Below are positions 1 to 9,192 of a stretch of DNA of 20,961 nt, piece by piece. This DNA comes from a virus. Below the pieces are notes generated by a model. The model saw only the letters and a program-made list of their open reading frames with translations. It was not told the origin of the DNA and did no database searches. The first letter of the stretch is position 1, and the number at the start of each line of letters is the position of its first letter. The translations under genes were made by a program, and so were the position numbers. The stretch is taken from the IMG/VR virus record IMGVR_UViG_3300030107_002663, positions 1-20,961 of that record. The stretch is one strand, 5' to 3'.

Positions 1-1419
1 AGGGTGTATCTCTTCATTGGAAGACCGCAAGCATGGGATAACGAAAACTCGCCTCCACAGGCAGTTGACTCATTCTCAGAATTTTCAGGTTCTTATGATG
101 ACATGATCTCTCTTAAGAGAGTTCTTGCTTCTGATACCGTTCAAGTTGTTCGTAGAATTGACTGGGTTTCCCCAGAACAAACTACTGGTGGATTAGGTTT
201 CACTTATGACATGTATCGTCATGATTATTCTCCTAGTAAAACTGCTGCCTCAGGTGCTACTAAATTATATGATTCTGATTTTTACGTTGTAAACTCTCAG
301 TATCAGGTATATAAGTGCATCTATAACGGAACTTCCCCTAGTGATCCTAACGGAAAACCCTCAACTGTTGAACCTACTGGTACTTCTACCTCTATTGTTA
401 CTACTGGTGATGGTTATAGATGGAAGTATATGTACACTATTCCAGTTGCATCCGTCCTTAAATTCTTCTCTAATGACTACATGCCCGTCTTCACTAATGA
501 TGCGGTAAAAACAAATGCAGTTGCTGGTGAAGTTGATACTGTAGTTATTAATGCTGCAGGTTCTGGTTACAATAATGGTACTTATGACAACGTTTCTATT
601 AACGGTGATGGTACTGGTGGTCGTGTCTCAATTGTCATCGATGGTGGTCGTATTATTTCTGCTACCGTTACTTCTGGTGGTACTGGGTATACCTTTGGTA
701 AAATTTCTGTTGACAATATTACTGGTATTGGTACAGGTACTGGTGGTCAGGTGGATGTTATTATTCCTCCTCCTGGTGGTCATGGAAGCGACTCAGTTGT
801 TGAAGTCGGTGCTTTCAGAACTATGATTAACGCCAAACTCTCTTATGATGAGGGTGCTGGTGACTTCCCTGTAGATAATGACTATCGTCGAATTGGTCTT
901 ATCACTAACCCATTAAAATTCGGCACAACAGAATTAATCGCTGACCTAACAGTTTCTGCTTGTAAGGCAGTTATATTCTCTCCTACTTTCCAAGGTAATT
1001 ACGTACCAGACGAAATTATGACTCAAACACGTGTTGTTGGTGGTACTAACGTTACTGCTCGTGGTCGAGTGATTTCTTGGAATGCAACAACAAAAGTTTT
1101 GAAATATTATCAGAATGCTATTGATGGTATCTTCCCTGAAGTTACTGGTACACAGAATGAATTTGATGGATCTAACGTTATAAGTGGAGCAACTTCAGGT
1201 GCTGCTGGTCAACCAGACGTAAACTTCCCTGCTGTTCCAAACTCTTCTTCTAGAACTATTAACAATACTGAATATGATTTGGGTATGAGATTCAATAATG
1301 GTTATGCAAAACCAGAAATTGCTTCAAATAGCGGTCAGGTTGTTTACATAGATAATAGGAGATCCATTAGTCGTGCAAACGACCAAGTAGAAGATATTAA
1401 AATCGTAATCGAGTTCTAA
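1..1419 (+). CDS. 8: Baseplate wedge protein gp8 (5' truncated)
   Basis: Homologue of T4 gp8, a subunit of the baseplate wedge. The frame is open from the first base, so the true start lies upstream; the GTG at base 4 is probably internal, because T4 gp8 has roughly 40 residues before the equivalent point. Counting the first codon as 1, conserved gp8 landmarks are FIGRPQAW (5-12), VVRRIDW, a YQVYKC segment, GDGYRWKYMYTIP, RRIGLITNPL (about 296-305) and the C-terminal IDNRR plus NDQVEDIKIVIEF, which match the T4 gp8 blocks in order. It is longer than T4 gp8 (334 aa) because of two inserts. One is a Gly-rich GSGY/GTGY beta repeat at about codons 181-258. The other, at about 330-400, contains VTARGRVISW, resembling a module seen in gp14 and the giant protein downstream. 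The next gene starts 4 nt after the stop. Family assignment is firm; the insert reading is inference. Confidence 0.9.
   Translation, partial: RVYLFIGRPQAWDNENSPPQAVDSFSEFSGSYDDMISLKRVLASDTVQVVRRIDWVSPEQTTGGLGFTYDMYRHDYSPSKTAASGATKLYDSDFYVVNSQYQVYKCIYNGTSPSDPNGKPSTVEPTGTSTSIVTTGDGYRWKYMYTIPVASVLKFFSNDYMPVFTNDAVKTNAVAGEVDTVVINAAGSGYNNGTYDNVSINGDGTGGRVSIVIDGGRIISATVTSGGTGYTFGKISVDNITGIGTGTGGQVDVIIPPPGGHGSDSVVEVGAFRTMINAKLSYDEGAGDFPVDNDYRRIGLITNPLKFGTTELIADLTVSACKAVIFSPTFQGNYVPDEIMTQTRVVGGTNVTARGRVISWNATTKVLKYYQNAIDGIFPEVTGTQNEFDGSNVISGATSGAAGQPDVNFPAVPNSSSRTINNTEYDLGMRFNNGYAKPEIASNSGQVVYIDNRRSISRANDQVEDIKIVIEF
541..774 (+). repeat. GSGY/GTGY beta-repeat insert in gp8
   Basis: Two degenerate half-units, INAAGSGYNNGTY and VTSGGTGYTFGKI, each followed by a Gly-rich strand (GDGTGGRVSIVI and GTGTGGQVDVII). 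They interrupt the gp8 fold between YMPV and the RRIGLITNPL block and have no counterpart in T4 gp8. The same pattern recurs four times near the C-terminus of the fibre gene at 14719-15597. Confidence 0.65.
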
Positions 1420-1423
1420 ACGA

Positions 1424-4400
1424 ATGGCACAAAACACTAATTTAAACGTAACACCGTATTACGACGACTTTGATAAAGCGAAGAACTTTTATCGAGTGTT
1501 ATTCCGTCCTGGATTTCCAATACAGGCAAGAGAACTTACAACTGCTCAGTCTATACAGCAGAATCAGATTGAGAACGTTGGATCGCACCTATTTAAAGAT
1601 GGTGCTATGGTCATTCCAGGTCAAGTTGGTTATGACCTGAATGTTGATGCGATCATGCTCCAAGAGAGTTTCTTGGGTGCTGATGTAGAAAATTATCGTA
1701 GTCAACTTAATAATAAAATAATTACTGGTTTGACTTCTGGAGTCAAAGCAAAAGTACTTTTCAGTATATCTGAAACAGATTCTAGTAAAGGTTATATAAC
1801 TCTTTATGTTAAGTATATTGAATCTGGTACTGCAACAGGTGGTACTGCAAATACTCAGGCAACATTCTCAAATAACGAACAGTTAGTTACAGATACAGAA
1901 ATTACATTTGGAACTACACTAATTGAAGTTGGGTCTCCATTCGCTCAACTATTACCTACAGCATCAATCCAAACAGGATCTGTTGCTTATGTACAAGAAG
2001 GTGTTTACTTCATCAGAGGTTTCTTTGTTGATGTACCCTATCAATATATACTACTTGATCAATATGGAACAACTCCACAATATAGAATCGGACTCGAAAT
2101 CCTTGAGTCAATTGTTACCCCAGAAGATGACTTATCACTCAATGATAACGCTGCAGGAACATCTAATTATGCTGCTCCTGGTTCTCACAGGTTCAGAATA
2201 ACTACTAACCTAATTAAGAAACTTTTAGATGATGATGCTGATAAAGACTTTATCGAACTATTACGTATTAATGGTGATAAAGTTGAGAAATTAGTTGATC
2301 GTAGTGCATACGATGAACTAGAGAAATCCATGGCTCTTAGAACTTATGAAGAGTCTGGAGATTATGTTGTTAATGATTTCCAAATCACTATGAGGGAAAA
2401 CCTCAACGATGGATTTAACAACGGTGTTTATAAATCAGGACAAATAACAAGTGGTGGTGTAGCTGCAACTGAAGCAAATTATTCAGTTGAGTTTGGACCA
2501 GGTACTGCATATGTTAGAGGATATAGAATTAAAACTCTTGCTCCAACTTATCTTGATCTACCTAAACCTAGAGATACAGATTCTGCTCAGAACGTAATTA
2601 TTCCATTCCAGTTAGGAAACTGGTCAACCATTAGTAATGTCTATGGTTTCCCTAATGTTGCTGGATCTACAATTACAAATGCATATCAAACTGTAGAACT
2701 ACGTGATACATTTACAGCAACTCCTGGTGATGCTGCTGGTAATATTATTGGATATGCCCGTGTAGCTTCTTGTGAACATATTGCTGATCCAGATGGTACA
2801 TTTGGTACTGCTGATGATCAATACAAACTGAACCTTTTTGATGTTCAGATGATTACAGTTCTTAGATTAAATTCTACTGAAACTGTTGCTCAAGGATCTG
2901 TAGTTGTTGGTGCAACTACTGGTGCAAGAGCATTTGTTATTGATGGTATTAGTGGTGCAGATCATCTTCCTGTTTATCAGGTAGAAGGTACATTTGAAGT
3001 TGGCGAAATGTTAACTTTAGATGGTCAAAATTTAGATACAGTTACACATTACTATACATATCAGTATTCTGATACTAGACAAGTCTTATCAAAAGATGAA
3101 GGTACTAGTGCTGTAGAATTTACTGCTGATGTTAAGTTAGAAGATTTAAAAGCAATTCAAGGTGCTACCTTTACATATGATGCTACTGGTGGTTCTGAAA
3201 ATATTATTGGTGTACTTTCAAACTTTGCTGCAGATTTAAGAGCAGGGGATAGAATATATTTCACCAATACAAAGTATGTTGATGTTGATTCTATTAATCC
3301 AGCAACTTTACAGACAACTAATAATGGTAGTATCTTTGATAATGCTGCCCAAAAAGTTAATGTAACACCTGCTGGTGGTGGTGCTGCTCCTAGTGCAGGA
3401 ACATATACTACTTTAATACGTTATAGAGCTGCTTTAAATGATAAGCAAAATGCTCACTTGTTTAGTGAGATGCCAAAAACATTTATTAAAAGTATCTCTG
3501 ATGAATCGTGTTCTGTTAGAAGAACTTTTGATGCTCAAACAGTAGCATCTAACTCTATTTCAATTACTCTTCCAGAGAATGAACAGTTTGCAGCATTATC
3601 AAACTCAAACTATACATTTACTGTGATGGGTGGAACCAACGGTACTTATCCTGTTGGTGATCAAATTCCTATTGATACTACAAACTCTGGTAATTTAGGA
3701 TATACAAACTTCACATCTGCTGATAGAACTACTATACAGATTGCTAACTTAACTAATATAACATCTATAAAAGTTACTGCTACAATCTCTAAGAACGTTA
3801 CTGCTAGAAAGACAAAAGCATCTCAAAAGATGTTTATCTTAAAAGTTAATAAGACTACTGAAAATTTAGATAAGCAGAATTATGGATTAACCTTTTCTGG
3901 TCTTTATGGTACAAGAATTGAAGACCAAGATCTTTCATTAGGTTTAGTTGATGGATATAAAGTTCATGCTGTTTATGAATCAAATGATGATGCAGATCCT
4001 ATAATTCCATCAGTTATATTAGTTGAACCTACATTCTATGCTACAGGAACAATTGTAACTGGTAGAACATCTAAAGCAAGAGCAAGTGTTGTTGACTTCA
4101 ACTCAAGTACACTTAAACTAACAGTTGTATATCTTGAAGGTAAATTTACTGCTGGTGAAACACTTGATGGATTTGATAGTAATAATACTGCAATTTCAGG
4201 TATTATTAACGACTCTGTTGGATCAATTGTAGAAGGATCTAAAGTTATTACAGACCGTTATGAATTACAATTCGGTCAAACAGATTTCTTATATGGAACT
4301 TCTTGGTTGAAGAGACTTAAGGGTGTTGCTAAACCAATCAGAAAAGTTAAGGTCGTAATGGACTTCTATCAGCATTCTGCTACAGGTGATTATTTCGGTG

Positions 4401-7400
4401 GTCAATCATATCTTTCTACAGATTACAAAGATATTCCAACATACAATTTCCAATTCTTAGCAGATTACTTAGACTTCCGTCCAGGATGTAAGAATCTTTA
4501 TAGTGGAACAGGTTCAGTTGCTTCTCCAGCGTATGTAAACTGTTCTACATTTGACTTTAAGTCAAGAACATTTGGAACCTCTGGCACACCATCTGCAACA
4601 TTATTTGATATACCAAAATTAACAAGTGATTTCAGATGTGACTTTGATTGGTATCTTGCAAGAATTGATAAAATATTCTTGTTACCTAATGGTGAATTCC
4701 AGTTAATTAAAGGTAAGTCTGCAGAAGATCCTGATGAACCAGATGATCTACAGGATGGTATGCATTTAGCTACCTTGAAACATGATCCTTATGGTTTCGA
4801 TCCATCAACGGATGTAGTTATTCAGAAGTCTGAGCATAAGAGATATACCATGAGAGATATTGGTAATCTTGAACAACGTATTAACTCTGTTGAGTATTAT
4901 ACTTCACTTAATATGTTGGAGTCTGATACCTTTAATATTGATATTACAGATGCTTCTGGTAAGAGTAGACTTAAAAATGGTTTTGTAGTTGATGACTTTA
5001 CAGATCATTCTAAGTGTGATCTTGATGCAGAAGATTTCTCTGCTTCTTTAGATTTTGAATTTGGAGAATTACGTCCATCACACTATACAACAAACTGTGC
5101 TCTAGAAATTAACTCAGGATTATCAACTAATATTCAGACAACTGGTCCTGTTATTACTCTTCCATATAGTGAAGAGGTATTAATTAAACAACCATATGCT
5201 TCTAGAGTTGAGAACGTAAACCCATTTAACGTATTCACTTATATTGGACGTATTGATCTAACTCCAGCATCTGATGACTGGGTTGATACTCGTCGTTTAC
5301 CTGTTAATGTACAAAACGTTGAAGGTAACTTTAGAGCAACTAGAAGAAGATTAAGAGTTGATCAAAATGGTTTCTCCCCAACACAATGGAGAGCATGGAG
5401 AACTAACTGGACAGGAACATCAAGTTCTGGATGGAGAAGAAGAAGGGAACATACCTTTAGAAACTTCAGACCAGGTAGAGGTCGTCGTGTTATGGGAACT
5501 AGGACAACTACAACCACTAACAGACAAACTAGAACTGGTATTAGAACAAGGGTTATCCCTAGAATTGATAGAATATCACAAGGAGATAGAGTAGTATCAA
5601 GGGTAGCAGTACCTTGGATTAGGTCTAGAAACGTTGAACTAAAAGTTGCTCGTATGAAGCCTAGAACAACATTCTATGCATTCTTTGATGGAGAAAAAGT
5701 TGATGACTATCTAACTCCAAAAATTATTGAACTTATTAAAGACCCTACAGTTGATAGTAGAACAAACTCAACACCATTTGTTGCTGGTGAAACAGTAACT
5801 GGTCTTACTAGTGGATGTAAACTTCAAGTTGATCCTTCAGATAATTTCTATGCATACAATCCATATGATGATACTGCTATGCCATCATCATATGCATCAA
5901 CTACCAATTTCTTGAATATTGATACTGATGCTATGGCAAGACAAGCATCAGGTGCTTATTATGGAAATATACAAGTAGGTGAAGTATTACAAGGTGCTTC
6001 GGGTGCTAGAGCAGTTGTTAAAGATCGTAGAATTGTTTCTGATAGATTAGGACAATACAACGCTTCTTTCTTTATTCCACCCCCACAGGTTAATACAAAC
6101 CCACGTTGGGCTGTTGGTACACGTGTCATACGTTTAACAACTAATGCTGATGATTCTAGACTTCCAGGTACTGTAGAATCTTCTGCACAGGCAGATTATA
6201 AAGCAGAAGGAACTCTGAATACAATACAAGAAAACGTATTAGCAATTAGAAATGCTGATGTTGTTAGAGATACTGTTACTCAGGATAGAACAGTTAGATC
6301 AACTAGAACTGAGTCACGTCAGGTTGGTTGGTGGGATCCACTCGCACAATCATTCTTGATTGATGAAGAAGGTGGTACATTCCTTACATCTGTTGATATT
6401 TACTTTAATGCTAAGGATACTAATATTCCTATCTCTATGCAGATAAGGACTATGGAGAATGGATATCCTACAACTACGATTCTTCCTTTCTCTGATACAA
6501 CCTTAACTCCTGCTCAAGTTTCTATATCAGAAACAGGTGCAGTTGCTACTAGATTCTATTTTAGAGCACCAATTTACATTCCTCAATCAGTTGAACACTG
6601 CTTTGTTCTATTCTCTGACTCCAACTCTTATCAGGTTTGGATATCTAGAATGGGTGAATTGGATATTTCTGGAGACAGAACTATATCAGAACAGCCTTAT
6701 GCTGGTGTACTATTCAAGTCACAGAACGCATCTACGTGGACTGCTGACCAGTACGAAGACTTGAAATTTAATATCTATAGAGCAAAGTTTGATAATACTG
6801 GAGTCTCCAGACTTACACTTAATAACTGTACCTTAGATAGAGGTAATAACGGAAAGATAGTTTTAGGTACTGATGCTGTAGCAACATTCCAACCTGAATT
6901 ACAGTTGGTATTAAATTCTACAACATTACCATTTACTAATGGTGCTAGAATATATCAAAAGACAACACTTGCTGAAGGTACTATTACTAATGTTGGTAGT
7001 AGTGTTGGTGGTGTAGTTTTAACTATTAATGATATATCTGGTAACTGGCAAGCAGGTTCTAATACAGGTGGTGTTATTACTAATAGGGTAGTTTCATCTA
7101 AAGCACTTGCTACTATGGTAGTTACTGGTGCATCTGGTGACTTTACTGTTGGTGAGACAATTACTGGTAACTCCTCAACAACTCCTACTGCTGAAGTTGT
7201 AACTTGGACTGCTGGTACAAACACACTTACTCTTAAGTATGTTTCTACTGACTTTACTGCATCTACTGAAACTATTACTGGTGGTGGATCATCAGTTACA
7301 GCAACAGTTAGTAGCGTAACTTATAGTGGTGACGTTATTGAGGGTGGTGCAGTTAGTGATGCTTATGTAGGTACTGCTCCAACATATACAACATCTCAAA

Positions 7401-8614
7401 GAAAGATTAGAGTTTATCATTCTAATCATGGTATGCATGACTTGGATAATAATGTGACACTAGAAGGTGTTATATCTGAAATATCTGATAACTATCTAAC
7501 ATCTGCTATATCAGCATCTGATACTAGTATTGCTGTTAATGACGCTAGTGCATTCCATAGGACTATTAATGGTGCTACCATTAGTGCATCTAATGTAGGA
7601 TACATTAAGATTGATGATGAGATAATTTCTTACTCTGCTATTAGTGGCGATGCTAAGACTATTACTGCTCATGAAAGAGGTCTTGATGGTACTACTGCAG
7701 TAAGTCATATTGATGAATCTATTGTTCAGTGTTATAACTTAGATGGTATTCCTCTAATAGAAATCAACAAGACACATAATGCTGTATCCAGTCCATCAAT
7801 TGATACCTATGATTTGGCAACTTCATCTATCGCTAAACTAGGAATTAAGTCAGGTGGTAATAATATTGTTGCGACACAAAACGTACAATACGAAACACTT
7901 TCACCTCAGATTCAAAAACTATTATTACCTAAAACAGATGTAACAGCAAGAGTTCAAACTATTACTGGTACTTCTATTAATGATGGTCAATCACTAGCAC
8001 AAAATTCATTCTCTAATACTGGAGAATTCTATGATGTGTTGTTGAGTGAAGATAATCATTTTGGTTCTCCTCAATTAATTTGTTCAGCAATTAATGAGTC
8101 AACAGAACTTAATGGTGATAAGTCCTTTAGAATGGATCTAACATTAACATCTACTTCTCAGTACGTAACTCCAGTTGTTGATACTGATAGGATGTCTATT
8201 ACATTAACTTCTAATAGGATTAATGCTCCTACGGATGCTAATGCTGCTAAGTTACCATTTGGTGATGCACATGATGCTGTTTATATTAGTAAGACTGCTA
8301 TATTAACAAACCCATCATCTTCTATCAAATTGATCTTTGCGGGATACCGTCCACCAAATACATTTATCAAACCTCTATATAGAGTTGTTCCAAATGGCTC
8401 TACAGATTCTATCGAATCTTACGGTTTTGATTTCTTCCCAACAAATGATGCTACAATTCCTCCAACGGAAGAAGCAGAATTTTTCCAAGATTATGAATAT
8501 GAGGTAGCTGGTTTAGACTTTACACAATATCAAATTAAAATTGTGTTTGTTTCTGCTAACCAATCCCTAGTTCCTAAGATTAAGGATATGAGAGCAATTG
8601 CACTTGCTGTATAA
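1424..8614 (+). CDS. Giant DUF4815-type virion structural protein (2396 aa)
   Basis: Probable baseplate/tail-fibre structural protein in the position T4 uses for gp9-gp12. The N-terminus (11-66: PYYDDFDKAKNFYRVLFRPG, then QARELTTAQSIQQNQIE, then HLFKDGAMVIPG) is the signature I recall for DUF4815. That family is found in many tailed phages and is usually annotated only as virion structural protein. Other landmarks are an extremely Arg-rich, Lys-free belt at 1303-1403, the IRSRNVEL...FYAFFDG block just after it (about 1399-1425), and WWDPLAQSF at 1636-1644, the start of a predicted beta-sandwich region. Copies of a GETVTG-type module lie at about 491-536, 873-931, 1452-1475, 1515-1535 and 1845-1969. 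A fibre-type module with IKIDDEIISY and ERGLDGTTAVSH lies at about 2025-2105. I see no signal peptide or membrane segment. It starts 4 nt after gp8 with only a weak SD. Its stop overlaps the next ATG (TAATG). The family call is fairly firm; the exact place in the virion is inference. Confidence 0.8.
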   Translation: MAQNTNLNVTPYYDDFDKAKNFYRVLFRPGFPIQARELTTAQSIQQNQIENVGSHLFKDGAMVIPGQVGYDLNVDAIMLQESFLGADVENYRSQLNNKIITGLTSGVKAKVLFSISETDSSKGYITLYVKYIESGTATGGTANTQATFSNNEQLVTDTEITFGTTLIEVGSPFAQLLPTASIQTGSVAYVQEGVYFIRGFFVDVPYQYILLDQYGTTPQYRIGLEILESIVTPEDDLSLNDNAAGTSNYAAPGSHRFRITTNLIKKLLDDDADKDFIELLRINGDKVEKLVDRSAYDELEKSMALRTYEESGDYVVNDFQITMRENLNDGFNNGVYKSGQITSGGVAATEANYSVEFGPGTAYVRGYRIKTLAPTYLDLPKPRDTDSAQNVIIPFQLGNWSTISNVYGFPNVAGSTITNAYQTVELRDTFTATPGDAAGNIIGYARVASCEHIADPDGTFGTADDQYKLNLFDVQMITVLRLNSTETVAQGSVVVGATTGARAFVIDGISGADHLPVYQVEGTFEVGEMLTLDGQNLDTVTHYYTYQYSDTRQVLSKDEGTSAVEFTADVKLEDLKAIQGATFTYDATGGSENIIGVLSNFAADLRAGDRIYFTNTKYVDVDSINPATLQTTNNGSIFDNAAQKVNVTPAGGGAAPSAGTYTTLIRYRAALNDKQNAHLFSEMPKTFIKSISDESCSVRRTFDAQTVASNSISITLPENEQFAALSNSNYTFTVMGGTNGTYPVGDQIPIDTTNSGNLGYTNFTSADRTTIQIANLTNITSIKVTATISKNVTARKTKASQKMFILKVNKTTENLDKQNYGLTFSGLYGTRIEDQDLSLGLVDGYKVHAVYESNDDADPIIPSVILVEPTFYATGTIVTGRTSKARASVVDFNSSTLKLTVVYLEGKFTAGETLDGFDSNNTAISGIINDSVGSIVEGSKVITDRYELQFGQTDFLYGTSWLKRLKGVAKPIRKVKVVMDFYQHSATGDYFGGQSYLSTDYKDIPTYNFQFLADYLDFRPGCKNLYSGTGSVASPAYVNCSTFDFKSRTFGTSGTPSATLFDIPKLTSDFRCDFDWYLARIDKIFLLPNGEFQLIKGKSAEDPDEPDDLQDGMHLATLKHDPYGFDPSTDVVIQKSEHKRYTMRDIGNLEQRINSVEYYTSLNMLESDTFNIDITDASGKSRLKNGFVVDDFTDHSKCDLDAEDFSASLDFEFGELRPSHYTTNCALEINSGLSTNIQTTGPVITLPYSEEVLIKQPYASRVENVNPFNVFTYIGRIDLTPASDDWVDTRRLPVNVQNVEGNFRATRRRLRVDQNGFSPTQWRAWRTNWTGTSSSGWRRRREHTFRNFRPGRGRRVMGTRTTTTTNRQTRTGIRTRVIPRIDRISQGDRVVSRVAVPWIRSRNVELKVARMKPRTTFYAFFDGEKVDDYLTPKIIELIKDPTVDSRTNSTPFVAGETVTGLTSGCKLQVDPSDNFYAYNPYDDTAMPSSYASTTNFLNIDTDAMARQASGAYYGNIQVGEVLQGASGARAVVKDRRIVSDRLGQYNASFFIPPPQVNTNPRWAVGTRVIRLTTNADDSRLPGTVESSAQADYKAEGTLNTIQENVLAIRNADVVRDTVTQDRTVRSTRTESRQVGWWDPLAQSFLIDEEGGTFLTSVDIYFNAKDTNIPISMQIRTMENGYPTTTILPFSDTTLTPAQVSISETGAVATRFYFRAPIYIPQSVEHCFVLFSDSNSYQVWISRMGELDISGDRTISEQPYAGVLFKSQNASTWTADQYEDLKFNIYRAKFDNTGVSRLTLNNCTLDRGNNGKIVLGTDAVATFQPELQLVLNSTTLPFTNGARIYQKTTLAEGTITNVGSSVGGVVLTINDISGNWQAGSNTGGVITNRVVSSKALATMVVTGASGDFTVGETITGNSSTTPTAEVVTWTAGTNTLTLKYVSTDFTASTETITGGGSSVTATVSSVTYSGDVIEGGAVSDAYVGTAPTYTTSQRKIRVYHSNHGMHDLDNNVTLEGVISEISDNYLTSAISASDTSIAVNDASAFHRTINGATISASNVGYIKIDDEIISYSAISGDAKTITAHERGLDGTTAVSHIDESIVQCYNLDGIPLIEINKTHNAVSSPSIDTYDLATSSIAKLGIKSGGNNIVATQNVQYETLSPQIQKLLLPKTDVTARVQTITGTSINDGQSLAQNSFSNTGEFYDVLLSEDNHFGSPQLICSAINESTELNGDKSFRMDLTLTSTSQYVTPVVDTDRMSITLTSNRINAPTDANAAKLPFGDAHDAVYISKTAILTNPSSSIKLIFAGYRPPNTFIKPLYRVVPNGSTDSIESYGFDFFPTNDATIPPTEEAEFFQDYEYEVAGLDFTQYQIKIVFVSANQSLVPKIKDMRAIALAV
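5330..5632 (+). other. Arg-rich, Lys-free belt in the DUF4815-type protein
   Basis: Residues 1303-1403 contain 27 Arg and no Lys in 101 residues by hand count, with clusters TRRRLR and GWRRRRE and a TRTTTTTNRQTRTGIRTR stretch. The rest of the protein is neutral to acidic. The belt sits between the N-terminal DUF4815-like region and the conserved IRSRNVEL/FFDG block. A role in binding an acidic partner (protein, LPS or nucleic acid) is inference. Confidence 0.75.
6956..7330 (+). repeat. GETVTG-type beta modules in the DUF4815-type protein
   Basis: Consecutive degenerate units of about 35-45 residues: an AEGTITN unit, then GDFTVGETITG with AEVVTW, then STETITGGGSSVTATV. The DNA at 7139-7167 matches 17316-17344 in gp14 at 27 of 29 positions (hand count). 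Related single copies lie at about 2894-3031, 4040-4216, 5777-5848 and 5966-6029 in this gene, and at 15709-15876 in the fibre gene. Confidence 0.65.
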
Positions 8615-8844
8615 TGAACGAATTACCGATAAAAGATAAAGAAGGTTGGTATAAAAATACCGAAACTGGATCTATCCAATCAGCTGATACTGCTAGGTAT
8701 CAGAAGTATATGAAATCATATTATGCTGATATAGCAGAAAAAGATAAACAAAAGGCTTTACAAAATGATGTTTCTGAGTTAAAATCAGAGATGAGTGAGA
8801 TCAAAGCACTCTTACTTACGTTAGCTAACAAAGACAAGACTTGA
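8614..8844 (+). CDS. Small coiled-coil protein (76 aa)
   Basis: No assigned function. The ATG overlaps the stop of the giant protein by one base (TAATG), so translational coupling is likely. The N-terminal half is polar and Tyr-rich (GWYKNTETG, RYQKYMKSYYADIAEKDKQK). The C-terminal half, about 47-72, is a heptad-like coiled coil (LQNDVSELKSEMSEIKALLL). There is no signal peptide or membrane segment. Together with the next gene it forms a pair of small coiled-coil proteins between two giant fibre-like genes. T4 uses a small coiled-coil chaperone (gp57A, 79 aa) to fold its trimeric fibres, so a fibre-assembly role is a reasonable guess. I cannot show homology to gp57A. It could equally be a minor virion part. 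Confidence 0.75.
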   Translation: MNELPIKDKEGWYKNTETGSIQSADTARYQKYMKSYYADIAEKDKQKALQNDVSELKSEMSEIKALLLTLANKDKT

Positions 8845-8846
8845 CT

Positions 8847-9107
8847 ATGACTAGTACTCCCGTTGAAAAGGTATCACAACCTGAAATGCTTGCTCAATTT
8901 AAAGAAAGATTGGGTAAGATAGTAACAGAGAATCAACAACTCTCTGCAAAAATAAAAGAAAATGAAGTCACAGCACTAAAATTACAAGGTGCTATTGAGA
9001 CTCTCGAATATTATGGGGTAGAAGGGGAAGCACCTCCTACCGAAGTAGATAATGTCGATATTCCTGGTGACGATGTTACAGATGGATCCCCTGACCTAAC
9101 AAATTAA
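8847..9107 (+). CDS. Small coiled-coil protein with acidic tail (86 aa)
   Basis: No firm function. I place the start at ATG 8847, 2 nt after the previous stop. A TTG two codons upstream (8841) overlapping that stop is the alternative, and there is no clear SD for either. About residues 12-54 form a coiled coil (FKERLGKIVTENQQLSAKI, then LKLQGAIETLEYY). The last 30 residues are acidic and unstructured (VDNVDIPGDDVTDG). A coiled coil with an LQG.(I/L).E.. motif and an acidic tail resembles the overall layout of T4 gp57A, the tail-fibre chaperone. This is a resemblance in layout, not demonstrated homology. It is the last gene before a terminator, so it closes the gp8 transcription unit. Confidence 0.75.
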   Translation: MTSTPVEKVSQPEMLAQFKERLGKIVTENQQLSAKIKENEVTALKLQGAIETLEYYGVEGEAPPTEVDNVDIPGDDVTDGSPDLTN

Positions 9108-9117
9108 AGATTAAAAC

Positions 9118-9142
9118 AAGGGGAACTAAGTTCCCCTTTTTT
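9118..9142 (+). terminator. Rho-independent terminator
   Basis: A perfect inverted repeat, AAGGGGAAC (9118-9126) and GTTCCCCTT (9130-9138), with loop TAA and a T run at 9137-9142. It starts 11 nt after the stop of the upstream gene and ends just before a late promoter box, so it separates two transcription units. Confidence 0.9.
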
Positions 9143-9147
9143 AGTGA

Positions 9148-9155
9148 CATAAATA
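9148..9155 (+). promoter_or_regulatory. T4-type late promoter (CATAAATA)
   Basis: CATAAATA matches the T4 late -10 box TATAAATA at 7 of 8 positions and fits the NATAAATA form reported for cyanophage late genes. It lies 37 nt before the fibre ATG at 9193, and directly after a terminator. T4 late promoters need no -35 box; they use the gp55 sigma factor with gp33 and the sliding clamp. The remainder of 9108-9192 is the untranslated leader, with no obvious SD before the ATG. Confidence 0.75.
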
Positions 9156-9192
9156 ACTGGGAAGCATGTTCTCATAGAGTTGTCCTAATAAA

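Noticed and set aside
9108-9192. Riboswitch or small RNA in the only sizeable intergenic gap
   Set aside because: At 85 nt the gap is fully explained by the terminator, late promoter and leader; no further stable structure is evident.
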